From the NCBI RefSeq assembly GCF_900129635.1, contig NZ_FSRB01000003.1, positions 1,092,998 through 1,156,997 on the forward strand: a stretch of DNA of 64,000 nucleotides, written 5' to 3'. The notes under the pieces are model-generated. The model had not been told where the DNA came from. It worked only from the letters and a program-made list of their open reading frames with translations, and ran no database searches. This document shows positions 18,487 to 28,100 of the stretch, in pieces. Numbering within the stretch: the stretch's first letter is position 1; each line of letters starts with the position of its first letter. The position numbers and the translations under genes are program-made. The DNA comes from Singulisphaera sp. GP187. GTDB lineage: Bacteria; Planctomycetota; Planctomycetia; Isosphaerales; Isosphaeraceae.

Positions 18487-18536
18487 CATGCCGTGGCTCT
18501 CCCTCACGGGTTCCGAGTACGGAACCCGTGGCACCC
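18487..18536 (-). repeat. REP-like palindromic element, copy 3 (inverted relative to copy 2)
   Basis: A perfect 11-bp stem (18505-18515 with 18520-18530) and a 4-base loop AGTA. On the opposite strand it reads the same 32-base core as copy 2, then a related GAGAGCCACGGCATG tail. Copies 2 and 3 face each other across the RAYT gene. Confidence 0.85.
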
Positions 18537-18609
18537 ACCCACACAAACGACCGTGCTTCCCCACAAGAAAAGACTTCTCAATTGTTACTGCCATTCGAAT
18601 CAGGCGGTG

Positions 18610-20289
18610 TCACTTCCCGGGCGAGCCGACTCCCACGGGTGGTTCAGTCGTGGCCACCGAGGGACCACCACGGCCGCAGGTCCAATCGACGGCGTTGCGT
18701 AGCAAGCGATTGAACTGAGGATCCGCGAAGTCGTCGACGTGCCCGAGCGAGGTGTAGAAGACCCGGCCGCCGCTGGCAGGGGCATTGACCCAGGCGATGG
18801 GTTCGGAAGGCTCGCCCGGGATGGTTCCGACGAGGAGTGGGGTCGCGGTCTTGGCCAGCGGGCTGACCTTGTAGAGCGAGCCGTGGCCGACCAGCTTGGT
18901 GGCATCGACCCCCTGTCGGATCGGGTGCGCGGTTTCCATGGGGGAGGGCTCGACAGTCACTTTCTCCCCGGCTTTGTGGTGGCCGTGGTAGTTACCGCCA
19001 AGGACCTCGGGGTCAAACGCCCCCCACGACGTGTGCCCGGCGGGGGCCGGCTTGTTGCCGGCGGCGGCGAAGGCGTGGCTCGCCGTTCGGATCCCGATGA
19101 GCGACTTGCCGCCGGCCACGTAGGCGCGAATCAGGGCGAGTTGAGGGTCGGGCAAGACGCGCCGGCGAACGCTGATCACGGCCGTGTCGGCGACGGCGAG
19201 GATCCCGAGGCCGGGGAGGTCGTTCCGCTCCGTGGTGCTGCCCAGGACATAGCTGACGTGGTAGTTTCGCCCAAGTTGCGCCGCGGCGAACACCGGAAGC
19301 GTGGTCTCGGTCTTGTACTCGTCCTCGGCGATCACAAAGACGACGTGCTGCCGTTTGTCCCCTTGAAATCGTGCGGGGGTGCCCCCCAGAAGCTGGTCGC
19401 TGGTGACGGTGGGACAGACGAACTTCTCGACGTGCTCGACCATCAGGTCGGTGCCGGCAAAATGGCTGACCCGCGGCGCGGAATGCGGGTCATACATCGT
19501 ATCGGTCATGTCGCGCATCAAGACGACGTTCCGACCGTTCTTGGCCATCTGGCGAAGCCCGAACGGCCGCCCGAGCACACACATATTCAAATGAACGCCC
19601 AAAAGGACAACATTCTTGATTCCTCGGTGCTCGAGGACACTCCAGATTTCCTCGCCGCTGTCGCTGATCAAGTCGGTCTCGGGGACGATCGTGAGCAGCT
19701 CGGTCTGCGACTTCCAGGGCGCCTTGGGGTTGCGGCCCATCTTCGCGAGCGAGGCGGCCCAGGCCGCGTGTTCGGCCGGGTCGTCGTCCTCACCGCCGTT
19801 CGACTGGTCGATCGGGTAGGTCCCCTTTTCCTCGGCTGGAATCTGATAGCACCACTTGCCGATCTCGGCGGGAAGGGACTTCGAGCGGGGGGTCTCAATC
19901 GCCCGCCGCCGCGCTTCGTGATCTTTGTAGGCGTCCATGCAGCCGCTGGGGGCGTGGATGATCTGGACTCCGCGCTCGCGTGCCAGCTTGAGCACTTGAT
20001 CCATCCTCGGCGCCATTTCCTTGGCGCGGCGGACGGCATTGAGGCAGTGGTGCAAGTCCCACATATCACAGACGATGATCGCGGTCTGTGTCGGCTCCCA
20101 CGCCTCGGCCTTCTCCACGACCTGACATTGGCCGCTCGCCGGCGCGGTCTCCACGCGCGAGCGGAGGCGAAGATCGAGCTTCGGCCCGGCTCCCGCCGTG
20201 GGGAGTGTCTGTCCGAGCCCGGCCAGCAGCAGGGCTGGCATGAGGATTCGTCCCCAGCTTCGATCAAGGTGGAGCCGCACGGTTCGCAT
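18610..20289 (-). CDS. Secreted fusion of isochorismatase-like hydrolase and ThuA-like domain
   Basis: A 559-residue exported protein with a signal peptide (about 1-34). Residues about 60-320 are an isochorismatase/nicotinamidase-like cysteine hydrolase. Visible are the first acidic motif TAIIVCDMWD and the block VVLLGVHLNMCVLGRPFGLR, whose cysteine is the likely nucleophile. Residues about 325-540 match ThuA-like, class I glutamine-amidotransferase-type proteins (FVIAEDEYKTETTLPVFA, WGAFDPEVLGGNYHGHH, WVNAPASGGRVFYTSLGH). The start at 20289 follows GAGGGAGAG; an in-frame TTG lies 24 bases upstream. Both families act on small amides or sugars in other bacteria, but the role of the fusion is unknown. 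It is divergent from the lipoprotein gene. Confidence 0.85.
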   Translation of the reverse strand: MRTVRLHLDRSWGRILMPALLLAGLGQTLPTAGAGPKLDLRLRSRVETAPASGQCQVVEKAEAWEPTQTAIIVCDMWDLHHCLNAVRRAKEMAPRMDQVLKLARERGVQIIHAPSGCMDAYKDHEARRRAIETPRSKSLPAEIGKWCYQIPAEEKGTYPIDQSNGGEDDDPAEHAAWAASLAKMGRNPKAPWKSQTELLTIVPETDLISDSGEEIWSVLEHRGIKNVVLLGVHLNMCVLGRPFGLRQMAKNGRNVVLMRDMTDTMYDPHSAPRVSHFAGTDLMVEHVEKFVCPTVTSDQLLGGTPARFQGDKRQHVVFVIAEDEYKTETTLPVFAAAQLGRNYHVSYVLGSTTERNDLPGLGILAVADTAVISVRRRVLPDPQLALIRAYVAGGKSLIGIRTASHAFAAAGNKPAPAGHTSWGAFDPEVLGGNYHGHHKAGEKVTVEPSPMETAHPIRQGVDATKLVGHGSLYKVSPLAKTATPLLVGTIPGEPSEPIAWVNAPASGGRVFYTSLGHVDDFADPQFNRLLRNAVDWTCGRGGPSVATTEPPVGVGSPGK

Positions 20290-20699
20290 CGTTCTCTCCC
20301 TCGAGACACTCAAGCCAATGAGCGGAATCTTGTTTCATTCACGAATGAAATCGCCGAAGCGATCCCAAAAGGCCCGAACTCGCCGAGTATACCGCCCCGA
20401 TGACACCGAGGGGAGAATGGGCCGAACCGTTCAGGTTCCCCGGCGAGATTGCTCTTTGTCAACGCCCCGCTGATGGGGTGCTTCGGGCATCACGAACTGC
20501 ACACACTGGGAAATTCAGGCAAATAAGGCTGTCCTCCCCGTGGTCGAATTCCGTAAATTCCCAAGGACTCTGGAGTCGTGCCCGCTTCGTAGACGACGGT
20601 AATGACACGTCCAAAGCGTGGAAAGACGTGGTGGGCCGTGCCCACCAGTCCCGCTTGAGGAGAGCGGCCCGGCTCATTCGCAAGCCAAGGAGGCGACCG
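20290..20699. other. Divergent intergenic region with one dispersed palindrome
   Basis: These 410 bases separate the divergent isochorismatase-ThuA and lipoprotein genes. A perfect copy of the dispersed palindrome TGGTGGGCCGTGCCCACCA is present at 20629-20647. An open frame starting at 20400 runs into the lipoprotein gene but has no coding signature before 20700. No clear promoter was recognised. Confidence 0.5.
20629..20647. repeat. Dispersed GTGGGC palindrome
   Basis: Perfect palindromic copy, TGGTGGGC-CGT-GCCCACCA, 53 bases before the lipoprotein start. Same family as the sites at 13201, 23502, 42845, 47023, 52547 and 57743. Confidence 0.7.
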
Positions 20700-20996
20700 A
20701 TGACGAGGTTGAGGATCGCGAGTCGTTACCGGAGCGGGGCGATTCTGATCGCTCTCTTTGCCGTCATCGGTAGTGGTTGTTCGGGCGATCGAGGGATGCG
20801 GCTGCGCTCCGAACGAGCCGGCCAAGATTCGGCGACCATCGCCAAGGACCGAAGGTCGTTCCCGCGAGGCCAGGTCATCCCCCCCGCAGGGCTCGGAGTC
20901 GACCTGGTCCGGGCCAACGGCGGCGGCGAGCCGCCCCAAGCTGAGGTGGGATTGGCCGGGTTCACCCACAATGGCGTACCCGGCCGTAACCCTTGA
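20700..20996 (+). CDS. Small predicted lipoprotein, function unknown
   Basis: A 98-residue protein with a lipoprotein signal: basic N-terminus (MTRLRIASRYRSG), hydrophobic core (AILIALFAVIGSG) and a cysteine at about residue 26 (GSGCSG). A complete ribosome-binding site AAGGAGG lies 6 bases before the ATG, much stronger than for most genes here, and decides the start. The mature part (about 72 residues) is Gly/Pro/Arg-rich without recognised domain. It ends 20 bases from the convergent GH2 gene. It would be processed by the Lgt pathway. Similar short lipoproteins are common and poorly conserved in planctomycetes. Confidence 0.65.
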   Translation: MTRLRIASRYRSGAILIALFAVIGSGCSGDRGMRLRSERAGQDSATIAKDRRSFPRGQVIPPAGLGVDLVRANGGGEPPQAEVGLAGFTHNGVPGRNP

Positions 20997-21016
20997 TGCC
21001 AGAGGGGCCAGTCCGG

Positions 21017-23287
21017 TCAGCGAGGGCGGCTCTTGAACTCGCCGATCCCGACATCGACGTACTGGCCGCCACCGGTTTGATGACAGTGCACCGCGATGAC
21101 GTTCTTTTTGCCGGGGCGGAGCGTCGCCCGAGCGGCGTCCGAGATCGGCATCTCTTCATACTCCGTCCCGTACCCGGCTGCCTTGGCGGCGAGAACGCCG
21201 TTGAGATAGACCTCCAGGTCTTCGTCGTGGTGCACTACCAGAACGAGACTGGCCACATCCGACGCGGGCAGTTCGACCTCTCTGCGGATCCAGATATCAG
21301 GGGACGACCAGTCGGTGCGGACCACCGCGTTCGGGGTTCCCTTGGTGCCGAAGCCGCCGGGGCCGGTCTTCCAGCTCGAGGCGTCGAAGTCGGGCTGGAA
21401 CCACGCCGCGGCGGGCGCCTCGAACGTGTAACTCCAATCCTGCGGTGTTTCTCGTGAAGTCGGGACGACTTCCCGTTCCTCCAGGACGGTGGTGAACGTG
21501 CCGTTGTTCACGGCGGCCACCCGCGCGACGTCGACCTTGATGATCTCACGGTCGTAGGTCAGGAGACCGTTGGCCTCGGTCTCGACGTCGGTGATCTGGG
21601 TATAGATCGCCGCGCTCAGGCCACTCGACTCCTTCAAGTTCCACGATCGCTGAAGCAGTCGCTCATATTTGCGAGTCAGATCGTCCTTGCTCGCGGCCCC
21701 GCGATAGCCCCAGGTCTTCTCGGCCCAGGTGTGGCCGTCGACGCCCAGGCCAAGCCCGCCGAACTCGCCGAGCACGGCCGCGCGGTTCGGCTCGGTCGGA
21801 GGAGCGGCCGGACCGGGGTAAACGTGGATGTCGTGGAGGTCTCCCACGCCGGCGTGGTCGTTCCAACCGCTGGCGCAGTTGGCCAGTCTCGACGGGTCGA
21901 GCGACTTCGTCAGGGCGGTCATCCGCGCGGTCTCGAACTGGCCCCAGCCTTCGTTGAAGACCACCCACATAATAATGCTCGGATGGTTCGAGAACCCGGC
22001 GATCATTGCCTTGAGCTCGACCTCGTACTGCTTCGCGGACTCCGGGGTTCGCACCAGGTCCGGTTTGCCGGGCGCGATGCTCTGGTCGCCCGAGGGCATG
22101 TCCTGCCAGACGAGCAGGCCCAGGCGGTCGCACCAGTAGTACCAGCGATCGGGCTCGACTTTCACATGCTTGCGCGTGGTGTTATAGCCAAGCTTCTTGG
22201 TGATCTCGATGTCGTACCGAAGCGCCTCATCGGTCGGGGCCGTGTAGAGCCCGTCGGGCCAGAACCCCTGGTCGAGCGGGCCGACCTGGAAGACGAACTT
22301 GCCGTTGACCAGGAGTCGGGTAATCCCCTTCTCATCCGGTCCCAGCGCGACCTTCCGCATCCCGAAGTAGCTCGTGGCCGAGTCGACCACTTCGCCGTCG
22401 CGCTTCAGTTCGACGCGCAAGTCGTAAAGGAACGGACTGTCGGGAGACCAGAGCTTGGCCTGGGCGATCGGCAGATCGATCGGCTGGCCGACGCTCCCTC
22501 GGACGGTGGCCACGGTCTTCTCGCCGTCGAGGGCGACAACCTCGGCCGTGAGTCCTGCGTTGTCCCCCGCGCCCACGACCGTAATCTGTGCCTTGCCGCC
22601 GTCGACGTCAGGCACGATCTTCAGAGACTTGATCCGTGCGGGGGAAACCGGCTCGAGCCAGACGGTCTGCCAGATCCCGGTGATCGGAGTGTAGTAAATG
22701 CCGTTGGGGTTGAGGACCTGCTTGCCTCGAGGCTGGGTCCCTCGATCGGTCGGGTCGAAGACCCTGACGATCAGTTCCTGGTCACCTTCTGGTTTGAGGA
22801 AATCGGTCACGTCGAGCTCGAAGGGGTCGTAACCGCCTCGGTGGGTCCCCAGCTCCTTGCCGTTGACCCAGACCGTCGCTTCCCAGTCGACCGCGCCGAA
22901 GTGGAGCAACACGCGCCGGCCGTTCCACTGCTTGGGCACATGGAAGGCGCGTCGATACCAGAGGCGATCCGCATGCTTCATCACCCCCGAAAGGGCCGAC
23001 TCGACCGGAAAGGGCACGAGAATCTGCTCGTCGAGCGCCCGCCCCACGGGCGGGGCCTCTCCCTCCTTGCCAAAGCCGAGTTGCCAGAGACCGTTGAGGT
23101 TGAGCCAGTCCTTCCGGACCAGTTGCGGCCGAGGGTACTCGGGATGGACCCGGTCAGGCTGGACGTCCTTGGCCCAACGGGTTGTTAACGGCCCCTGTTT
23201 CGGCTTCCAATCCGCCGCACGGACCAGGCTTAAGCCGGATCCGACGGCCAACCCGAGCCACAAGAGGGCCACTCGTTTGGTGTTCAT
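21017..23287 (-). CDS. Secreted glycoside hydrolase family 2 protein (beta-galactosidase/glucuronidase-like)
   Basis: A 756-residue exported enzyme with a signal peptide (about 1-24). The GH2 sugar-binding jelly roll is at about 50-200 (LNLNGLWQLGFG, LLHFGAVDWEATVWVNGKEL), an immunoglobulin-like domain follows at about 205-310, and the TIM barrel at about 315-600. The acid/base glutamate is seen in WVVFNEGWGQFE (about residue 447) and the nucleophile glutamate in VLGEFGGLG (about 507). A C-terminal beta domain of about 150 residues (WYFQPDFDASSW-like, then IWIRREVELP) resembles a second jelly roll. It probably cleaves beta-galactosides, glucuronides or mannosides from polysaccharides; specificity cannot be read. 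It is followed upstream on the same strand by the PSCyt-DUF1501 operon but is separated from it by a strong terminator. Confidence 0.92.
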   Translation of the reverse strand: MNTKRVALLWLGLAVGSGLSLVRAADWKPKQGPLTTRWAKDVQPDRVHPEYPRPQLVRKDWLNLNGLWQLGFGKEGEAPPVGRALDEQILVPFPVESALSGVMKHADRLWYRRAFHVPKQWNGRRVLLHFGAVDWEATVWVNGKELGTHRGGYDPFELDVTDFLKPEGDQELIVRVFDPTDRGTQPRGKQVLNPNGIYYTPITGIWQTVWLEPVSPARIKSLKIVPDVDGGKAQITVVGAGDNAGLTAEVVALDGEKTVATVRGSVGQPIDLPIAQAKLWSPDSPFLYDLRVELKRDGEVVDSATSYFGMRKVALGPDEKGITRLLVNGKFVFQVGPLDQGFWPDGLYTAPTDEALRYDIEITKKLGYNTTRKHVKVEPDRWYYWCDRLGLLVWQDMPSGDQSIAPGKPDLVRTPESAKQYEVELKAMIAGFSNHPSIIMWVVFNEGWGQFETARMTALTKSLDPSRLANCASGWNDHAGVGDLHDIHVYPGPAAPPTEPNRAAVLGEFGGLGLGVDGHTWAEKTWGYRGAASKDDLTRKYERLLQRSWNLKESSGLSAAIYTQITDVETEANGLLTYDREIIKVDVARVAAVNNGTFTTVLEEREVVPTSRETPQDWSYTFEAPAAAWFQPDFDASSWKTGPGGFGTKGTPNAVVRTDWSSPDIWIRREVELPASDVASLVLVVHHDEDLEVYLNGVLAAKAAGYGTEYEEMPISDAARATLRPGKKNVIAVHCHQTGGGQYVDVGIGEFKSRPR

Positions 23288-23501
23288 GTTCGGTTGTTCC
23301 CTTCCACGACCTGACCTTACCAGACTCCTCGCACGATGGGCCTTCTACTATAACGAGTCTTCAACGGGGTGGGCACATAGCTCCCTGCCTGGGGGATTCT
23401 CCCTGGTCTGGGCGATCAAGACAGGGGGAACTCCGGAACGCTGACGAACCGACTTCCCGAAATCGGGCCACCCTGTGCCCCTGAATTCAGGAAGTAAACG
23501 C

Positions 23502-23520
23502 TGGTGGGCCGTGCCCACCC
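23502..23520. repeat. Dispersed GTGGGC palindrome
   Basis: Copy TGGTGGGC-CGT-GCCCACC followed by CTACG and nine A. Part of the 309-base gap 23288-23596, which otherwise holds the terminator at 23525-23566. Confidence 0.65.
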
Positions 23521-23524
23521 TACG

Positions 23525-23566
23525 AAAAAAAAAGTCGCTCATAACACTTGACCTGTCATGAACGAC
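23525..23566 (-). terminator. Rho-independent terminator of the PSCyt-DUF1501 operon
   Basis: On the minus strand a 13-bp stem (GTCGTTCATGACA with TGTTATGAGCGAC, only two G-U wobbles in RNA) with a 7-base loop is followed directly by nine T. It starts 30 bases past the DUF1501 stop. This is the clearest intrinsic terminator in the window. Confidence 0.87.
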
Positions 23567-23596
23567 TTTAGTGATACATGATGATCAATTTCGCAA

Positions 23597-25060
23597 TCAG
23601 GCCAGGAGCGGCGTAACGACGTGCGCCGGTTCGACTCCGGTCAGCTTCTGGTCGAGACCTTGATAGCGATAGGTGAACCGTTCGTGGTCGTAGCCCAGCA
23701 GGCGGAGGACAGTGGCGTGGAAGTCGCGAATATGGACCGGGTCTTTGACGATGTTGTACGAGAAGTCGTCGGTCTCGCCGTAAACCATCCCCGGCTTCGA
23801 GCCACCGCCGGCCATCCACATCGTGAAGCAGCGCGGATGGTGGTCGCGCCCGTAGTTCGTGGTGGACAGGCCCCCTTGTGAGTAGATCGTCCGGCCAAAC
23901 TCGCCGCCCCAGATGACCAGGGTCTCGTCGAGCAAACCACGCTGTTTGAGGTCCTGGACGAGCCCCCAGCACGGCTGATCGACATCCTTACACTGGCTCG
24001 GCAGGCGGCCCGCCACGTTGCCGTGGGTGTCCCAGTTGTTGTGATAGACCTGGATGAACCGCACTCCGCGCTCCACCATCCTGCGTGCCAGGAGCACGGT
24101 GTGGGCGAAGCTGCCCGGCTTCTTGGCTTCCTCACCGTAGAGCTTGTAGGTCGTTGCCGACTCGTTGCTGATGGCCGTCAGGTCGGGGACGCTCGCCTGC
24201 ATCCGGAACGCGAGCTCGTACTGTTGGATCCGGGTATGCGTCTCCGGGTCGCCCAGCGACTGATAGGTCATCTCGTTGAGCGACCGCAGGCCGTCGAGCA
24301 TCTTGCGGCGGATCGCCGACGGGACACCGGGCGGGTTGTTGATATAAAGGATCGGGTCGCCACCGCTCCGGAACGAGACGCCCGCGTGCTCGCCCGGCAG
24401 ATACCCCGACGACCAGAGCCGCGCTGAGATCGCCTGCACCTGCTCGGTGTTGCTCGGCTTGGCGACCAGCACGACAAACGTCGGCAAGTCGTCGTTGAGC
24501 GACCCCAGGCCGTACGAGACCCACGACCCCAGGCAAGGGCGGCCGGTGATCTGGTTCCCCGTCTGCATGTAGCTGATCGCCGGCTCGTGGTTGATCGCTT
24601 CAGTGTTCATGCTTCGGATGAAGCACATGTCATCAACCATTTTCGACGTATAGGGGAGCAGCTCGGAGACCGACATCCCGCTCTGACCATACTGGGCGAA
24701 CTTGTACATCGACGGAGCGATTGGGAACCGTTTCTGCCCCGAGGTCATGGTCGTCAGCCGCTGACCTTTGCGGACCGACTCGGGCAAATCCTTGTCATAC
24801 CACTCCTTCATCGTCGGCTTGTGGTCGTAGAGGTCGAGCTGCGAAGGCCCGCCGACCATGTGGAGGTAGATGACGTGCTTCGCCTTGGGCGCGAAGTGGG
24901 TCAGGATCGCCTGTTGCGTTTCCTTCTCGATTGCCGCGGCCCCCGCGCCTCGGCCGATCCCCGCGAGCGAGGCGAGCGCGGCCATTCCGACGGCGTTCGC
25001 CCCCCGACCGAAGAACTGGCGGCGCGTCTCGTAGCGAACCCATTCCTGAAAGAGACTCAT
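23597..25060 (-). CDS. DUF1501 protein, partner of the LamG-containing cytochrome
   Basis: A 487-residue DUF1501 protein. A twin arginine (YETRRQFFGRGANAVGMAALA, Tat-like) is near the N-terminus. Family blocks are VIYLHMVGGPSQLDLYDHKP, INHEPAISYMQTGNQ, ARRMVERGVRFIQVYH and ETLVIWGGEFGRTIYSQ. The start at 25060 follows GGAGGACC; the open frame extends 81 bases further but without a signal. It lies 96 bases after the PSCyt/LamG/PSD1 gene and closes the operon at the terminator 23525-23566. It is more distantly related to the other DUF1501 protein of the window than the shared blocks might suggest: their middle regions differ strongly. Catalytic activity is unproven for the family. Confidence 0.93.
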   Translation of the reverse strand: MSLFQEWVRYETRRQFFGRGANAVGMAALASLAGIGRGAGAAAIEKETQQAILTHFAPKAKHVIYLHMVGGPSQLDLYDHKPTMKEWYDKDLPESVRKGQRLTTMTSGQKRFPIAPSMYKFAQYGQSGMSVSELLPYTSKMVDDMCFIRSMNTEAINHEPAISYMQTGNQITGRPCLGSWVSYGLGSLNDDLPTFVVLVAKPSNTEQVQAISARLWSSGYLPGEHAGVSFRSGGDPILYINNPPGVPSAIRRKMLDGLRSLNEMTYQSLGDPETHTRIQQYELAFRMQASVPDLTAISNESATTYKLYGEEAKKPGSFAHTVLLARRMVERGVRFIQVYHNNWDTHGNVAGRLPSQCKDVDQPCWGLVQDLKQRGLLDETLVIWGGEFGRTIYSQGGLSTTNYGRDHHPRCFTMWMAGGGSKPGMVYGETDDFSYNIVKDPVHIRDFHATVLRLLGYDHERFTYRYQGLDQKLTGVEPAHVVTPLLA

Positions 25061-25156
25061 CGCACGGTCCTCCGCAAAGAAAAGTGAGAGAAGGGGTGGC
25101 TCGCTTGACCGGTCAAAGGGACGGAAATCACGGCGGGCCATGCCCGACCGACTCGT

Positions 25157-28100
25157 TTATTTGTTGAGAACTTCGTCGAGGTTCATCAACTCGTTGGCCG
25201 TCATGGTCCAGGCGGCCAGGGCGGCCGGGTCGAGCCCGGAGTCGGGCTTCGACTCGCCGACGGTGATCAGCTCGGTCGCGTCCTTGGGATGTTCCTGGTA
25301 ATAGGCGAACAGTTCTTCAAACGCATTCTGAATCACTTGCCCTTCCTCGGGGCGGAGTGGCCGGGCCAGCAGCCGCATCGCCATGAACTCGGCGCGGGTT
25401 TCGACCGATGTTCCCCCGCCCTTGATCGCGAGTTGGGCCAGGTTTCGCGCGGACTCAATGAACTGCGGGTCGTTGAGGGTCACGAGCGCTTGCAGCGGCG
25501 TGTTCGTTCGTTCGCGGCGGACCGTGCAGACCTCGCGGCTCGGTGCATTAAAGATATCCATTGATGCGGGGGGCGCAGCGCGTTTCCAGAAGGTGTAGAG
25601 GCTCCGGCGGTAGAGCTTCGCGCCGGCATCGCGAGCGTAGTCGCGGGTGTTGCTGCCGATCATCGCCACGGCTTCCCAGACCCCCTCGGGCTGATACGGC
25701 TTCACGCTCGGCCCGCCCAGCGTGTCCACCATGAGACCGCTGGCGGCCAGGGCGTAGTCGCGAACCATCTCGGCGTCCATCCGGAACCGAGGACCACGCG
25801 AGAGCATTCGGTTCGCGGGGTCCTTGGCCAGCTTCTCGGGCGACACGAGGGCCGACTGGCGGTAGGCGGCGGACGTGACCAGGGTCTTGAAGAACGACTT
25901 GACGTCCCAGCCTCGCTCCCGGAAGTCGAGGGCGAGCCAGTCGAGGAGCTCAGGGTGCGAGGGAGTTTCGCCGGTCACACCGAAGTCGCCCGTGGTCCGG
26001 ACCAGCCCGGTCCCGAACACCTCCTGCCAGAACCGGTTGACGGTGACGCGGGCGGTGAGCGGGTGCTCGGCCCGGAGCAGCCACTGGGCCAGGCCGAGAC
26101 GGTTGCGCGGCAGGTCGGCCGGCATCGGCGGCAGCACGGCGGGCGTCTCGGGCGTGACCTTGTCGCGTCGCTTGTCGTACTCGCCTCGGAACAAGATGTA
26201 GGCCATCGCCTCGTCTTTGCGCTCGTTCATCACGTGGGCCACCGTCGCCCGCGCCTGGATCGCCGCGTTCTCTTGCTCGAGCCCGGCCAACGTTGCGGCG
26301 AGCTTGCCGTATTCGAGGTCGAAGCTGGGGAGCCACCAGGAGAAAAGCTCGTCGTTCTCAGCGCTGGTCCGCTTGGGGTGGGACGCGTCGACAAGCCAGG
26401 TCGCGCGGCTGGTCTTCGCGAGCCGATCGACCTCCTCGGCGGGCAGCGCCCGCCCGTAGATCCGCACGTCCTGGATCAACAAGTTCGCCAAGACTGATGT
26501 GGAGTGCCGCTGCCCGAGCTTGAGGGGGACCGTCGTCTGGATCGACTCGGTGAGCGTGTCGGCCTGCACCTCGTGTTCCTGGCGCTGACCGTTGAGGTAG
26601 AGCGTCACACCGGCGGCCTTGCCGGAGCCATCGTAGGTGACGAGCAAATGGGCCCACTCGCCCGACTTCGGTTGAGTGTTGGCGAGGACCTTGATGGCGT
26701 TGCCGGGCCACTGATGAATGATGTGCGTGCCGATCCGCCCGTTCTCGAACCAGAGGTCCCAGCCGCGGTGGTCGTGCGCATCGTCCATCCGCGCCATGAA
26801 CGCCCCGGTCGCGCTCGCTTTGGGGATCTTGACCCAGGCGCCGTAGGAGAAGGGCTGGCCCTTGTCGAAGTTGCCGGCTTCGGGCACCTGGGCCACCCCA
26901 GCCGCCTGGCTCTTGAAGGCCTTCGCGGAGAGATGCCCCGCCCCCCAGGCGGCGGACGGGACGGTCAGGGTCTTCGGGCGACCATCGACGGCCACGAACA
27001 AGGTCTTTCCGCTTCCCTCGCCGAGATAGGCGTGGAATCGAAGGCCGTCACTCGGGATCAAGGAGGCCAACGCGACGGCCGAAGTCGACCCGAGCCACTG
27101 GTCGAACTCGGGGCGGGCCGCTGGTTTGCGGGCGTCGGCTTGCTGCCTCGCCTCGACAAGCTTGCCCGCGATTTCTTTCGCGCGCGGCCGGTCGGCCGGC
27201 AGCGGCACGATGACGATCGGAGGCGTATCCTTGATATTCCCATCCCTGGCGATTTGCGTGGTGTTGTTGAAGAAGGCCGCCAGGGAATAGAACTCTTTCT
27301 GGCTGATCGGGTCGAACTTATGATCGTGGCAGACCGCGCAGCCGGTCGTCATCCCCAGCCAGACGAGCGAGGTGGTCTCGGTACGGTCGCGGGTGTAGAG
27401 GACGAGGTATTCCTCATCGATCAACCCACCCTCATTGGTCGTAATATTGCAGCGATTGAAGCCCGAGGCCACTTGCTGGTCGAGCGTCGGGTTGGGGAGC
27501 AAGTCGCCGGCAAGCTGCTCGACCGTGAACTGATCGAACGGCAAGTTCCGGTTGAAGGCTTTGATCACCCAGTCGCGATAGGTCCACATCTCTCGATAAT
27601 TGTCGAAGTGGATTCCGTGCGTATCGGCATAGCGGGCGGCGTCGAGCCAGTAGCGGCCGCGATGCTCGCCCCAATGCGCGGAGGCCATCATCTGATCGAC
27701 GAACCGCTCGTAGGCGTCCGGGGCCGGGTCGCGCAGGAAGGCTTCAACCACGGCCGGGCTCGGCGGCAGACCGGTCAGATCGAGGCTGAGGCGGCGTGCC
27801 AAGGTCCGGCGATCGGCCTCGGGCGCGGGGGCCAGGCCCGACGCTTCCAGCTTCGCCAACACAAAGCGATCGATCGGGTTGCGGACCCAGGCCTCGTTCT
27901 TGACGACCGGCGGCTCGGGCCGCGTCGGCGCGATCAGGGACCAGTGGGGTTGATACTCGGCGCCTGATTCGACCCAGCGTTTGAGGATCTGCTTCTGTTC
28001 GGCCGTCAGCGTCTTCTTGGTCGCGAGCGGTGGCATCACCTCATCCCGCTCCTCCGACTGGATTCGCTGGATCAGTTCGCTGCCGGCCAGGTCGCCCGGC

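Noticed and set aside
23502..23533. GTGGGC palindrome plus A9 as a plus-strand terminator
   Set aside because: The A-run is T only on the minus strand, where it comes before the palindrome and after the 13-bp stem at 23534-23566; the latter is the real terminator.
26504..27967. 487-codon open frame opposite the PSCyt/LamG gene
   Set aside because: Antisense shadow in GC-rich DNA; no start signal and no homology pattern.
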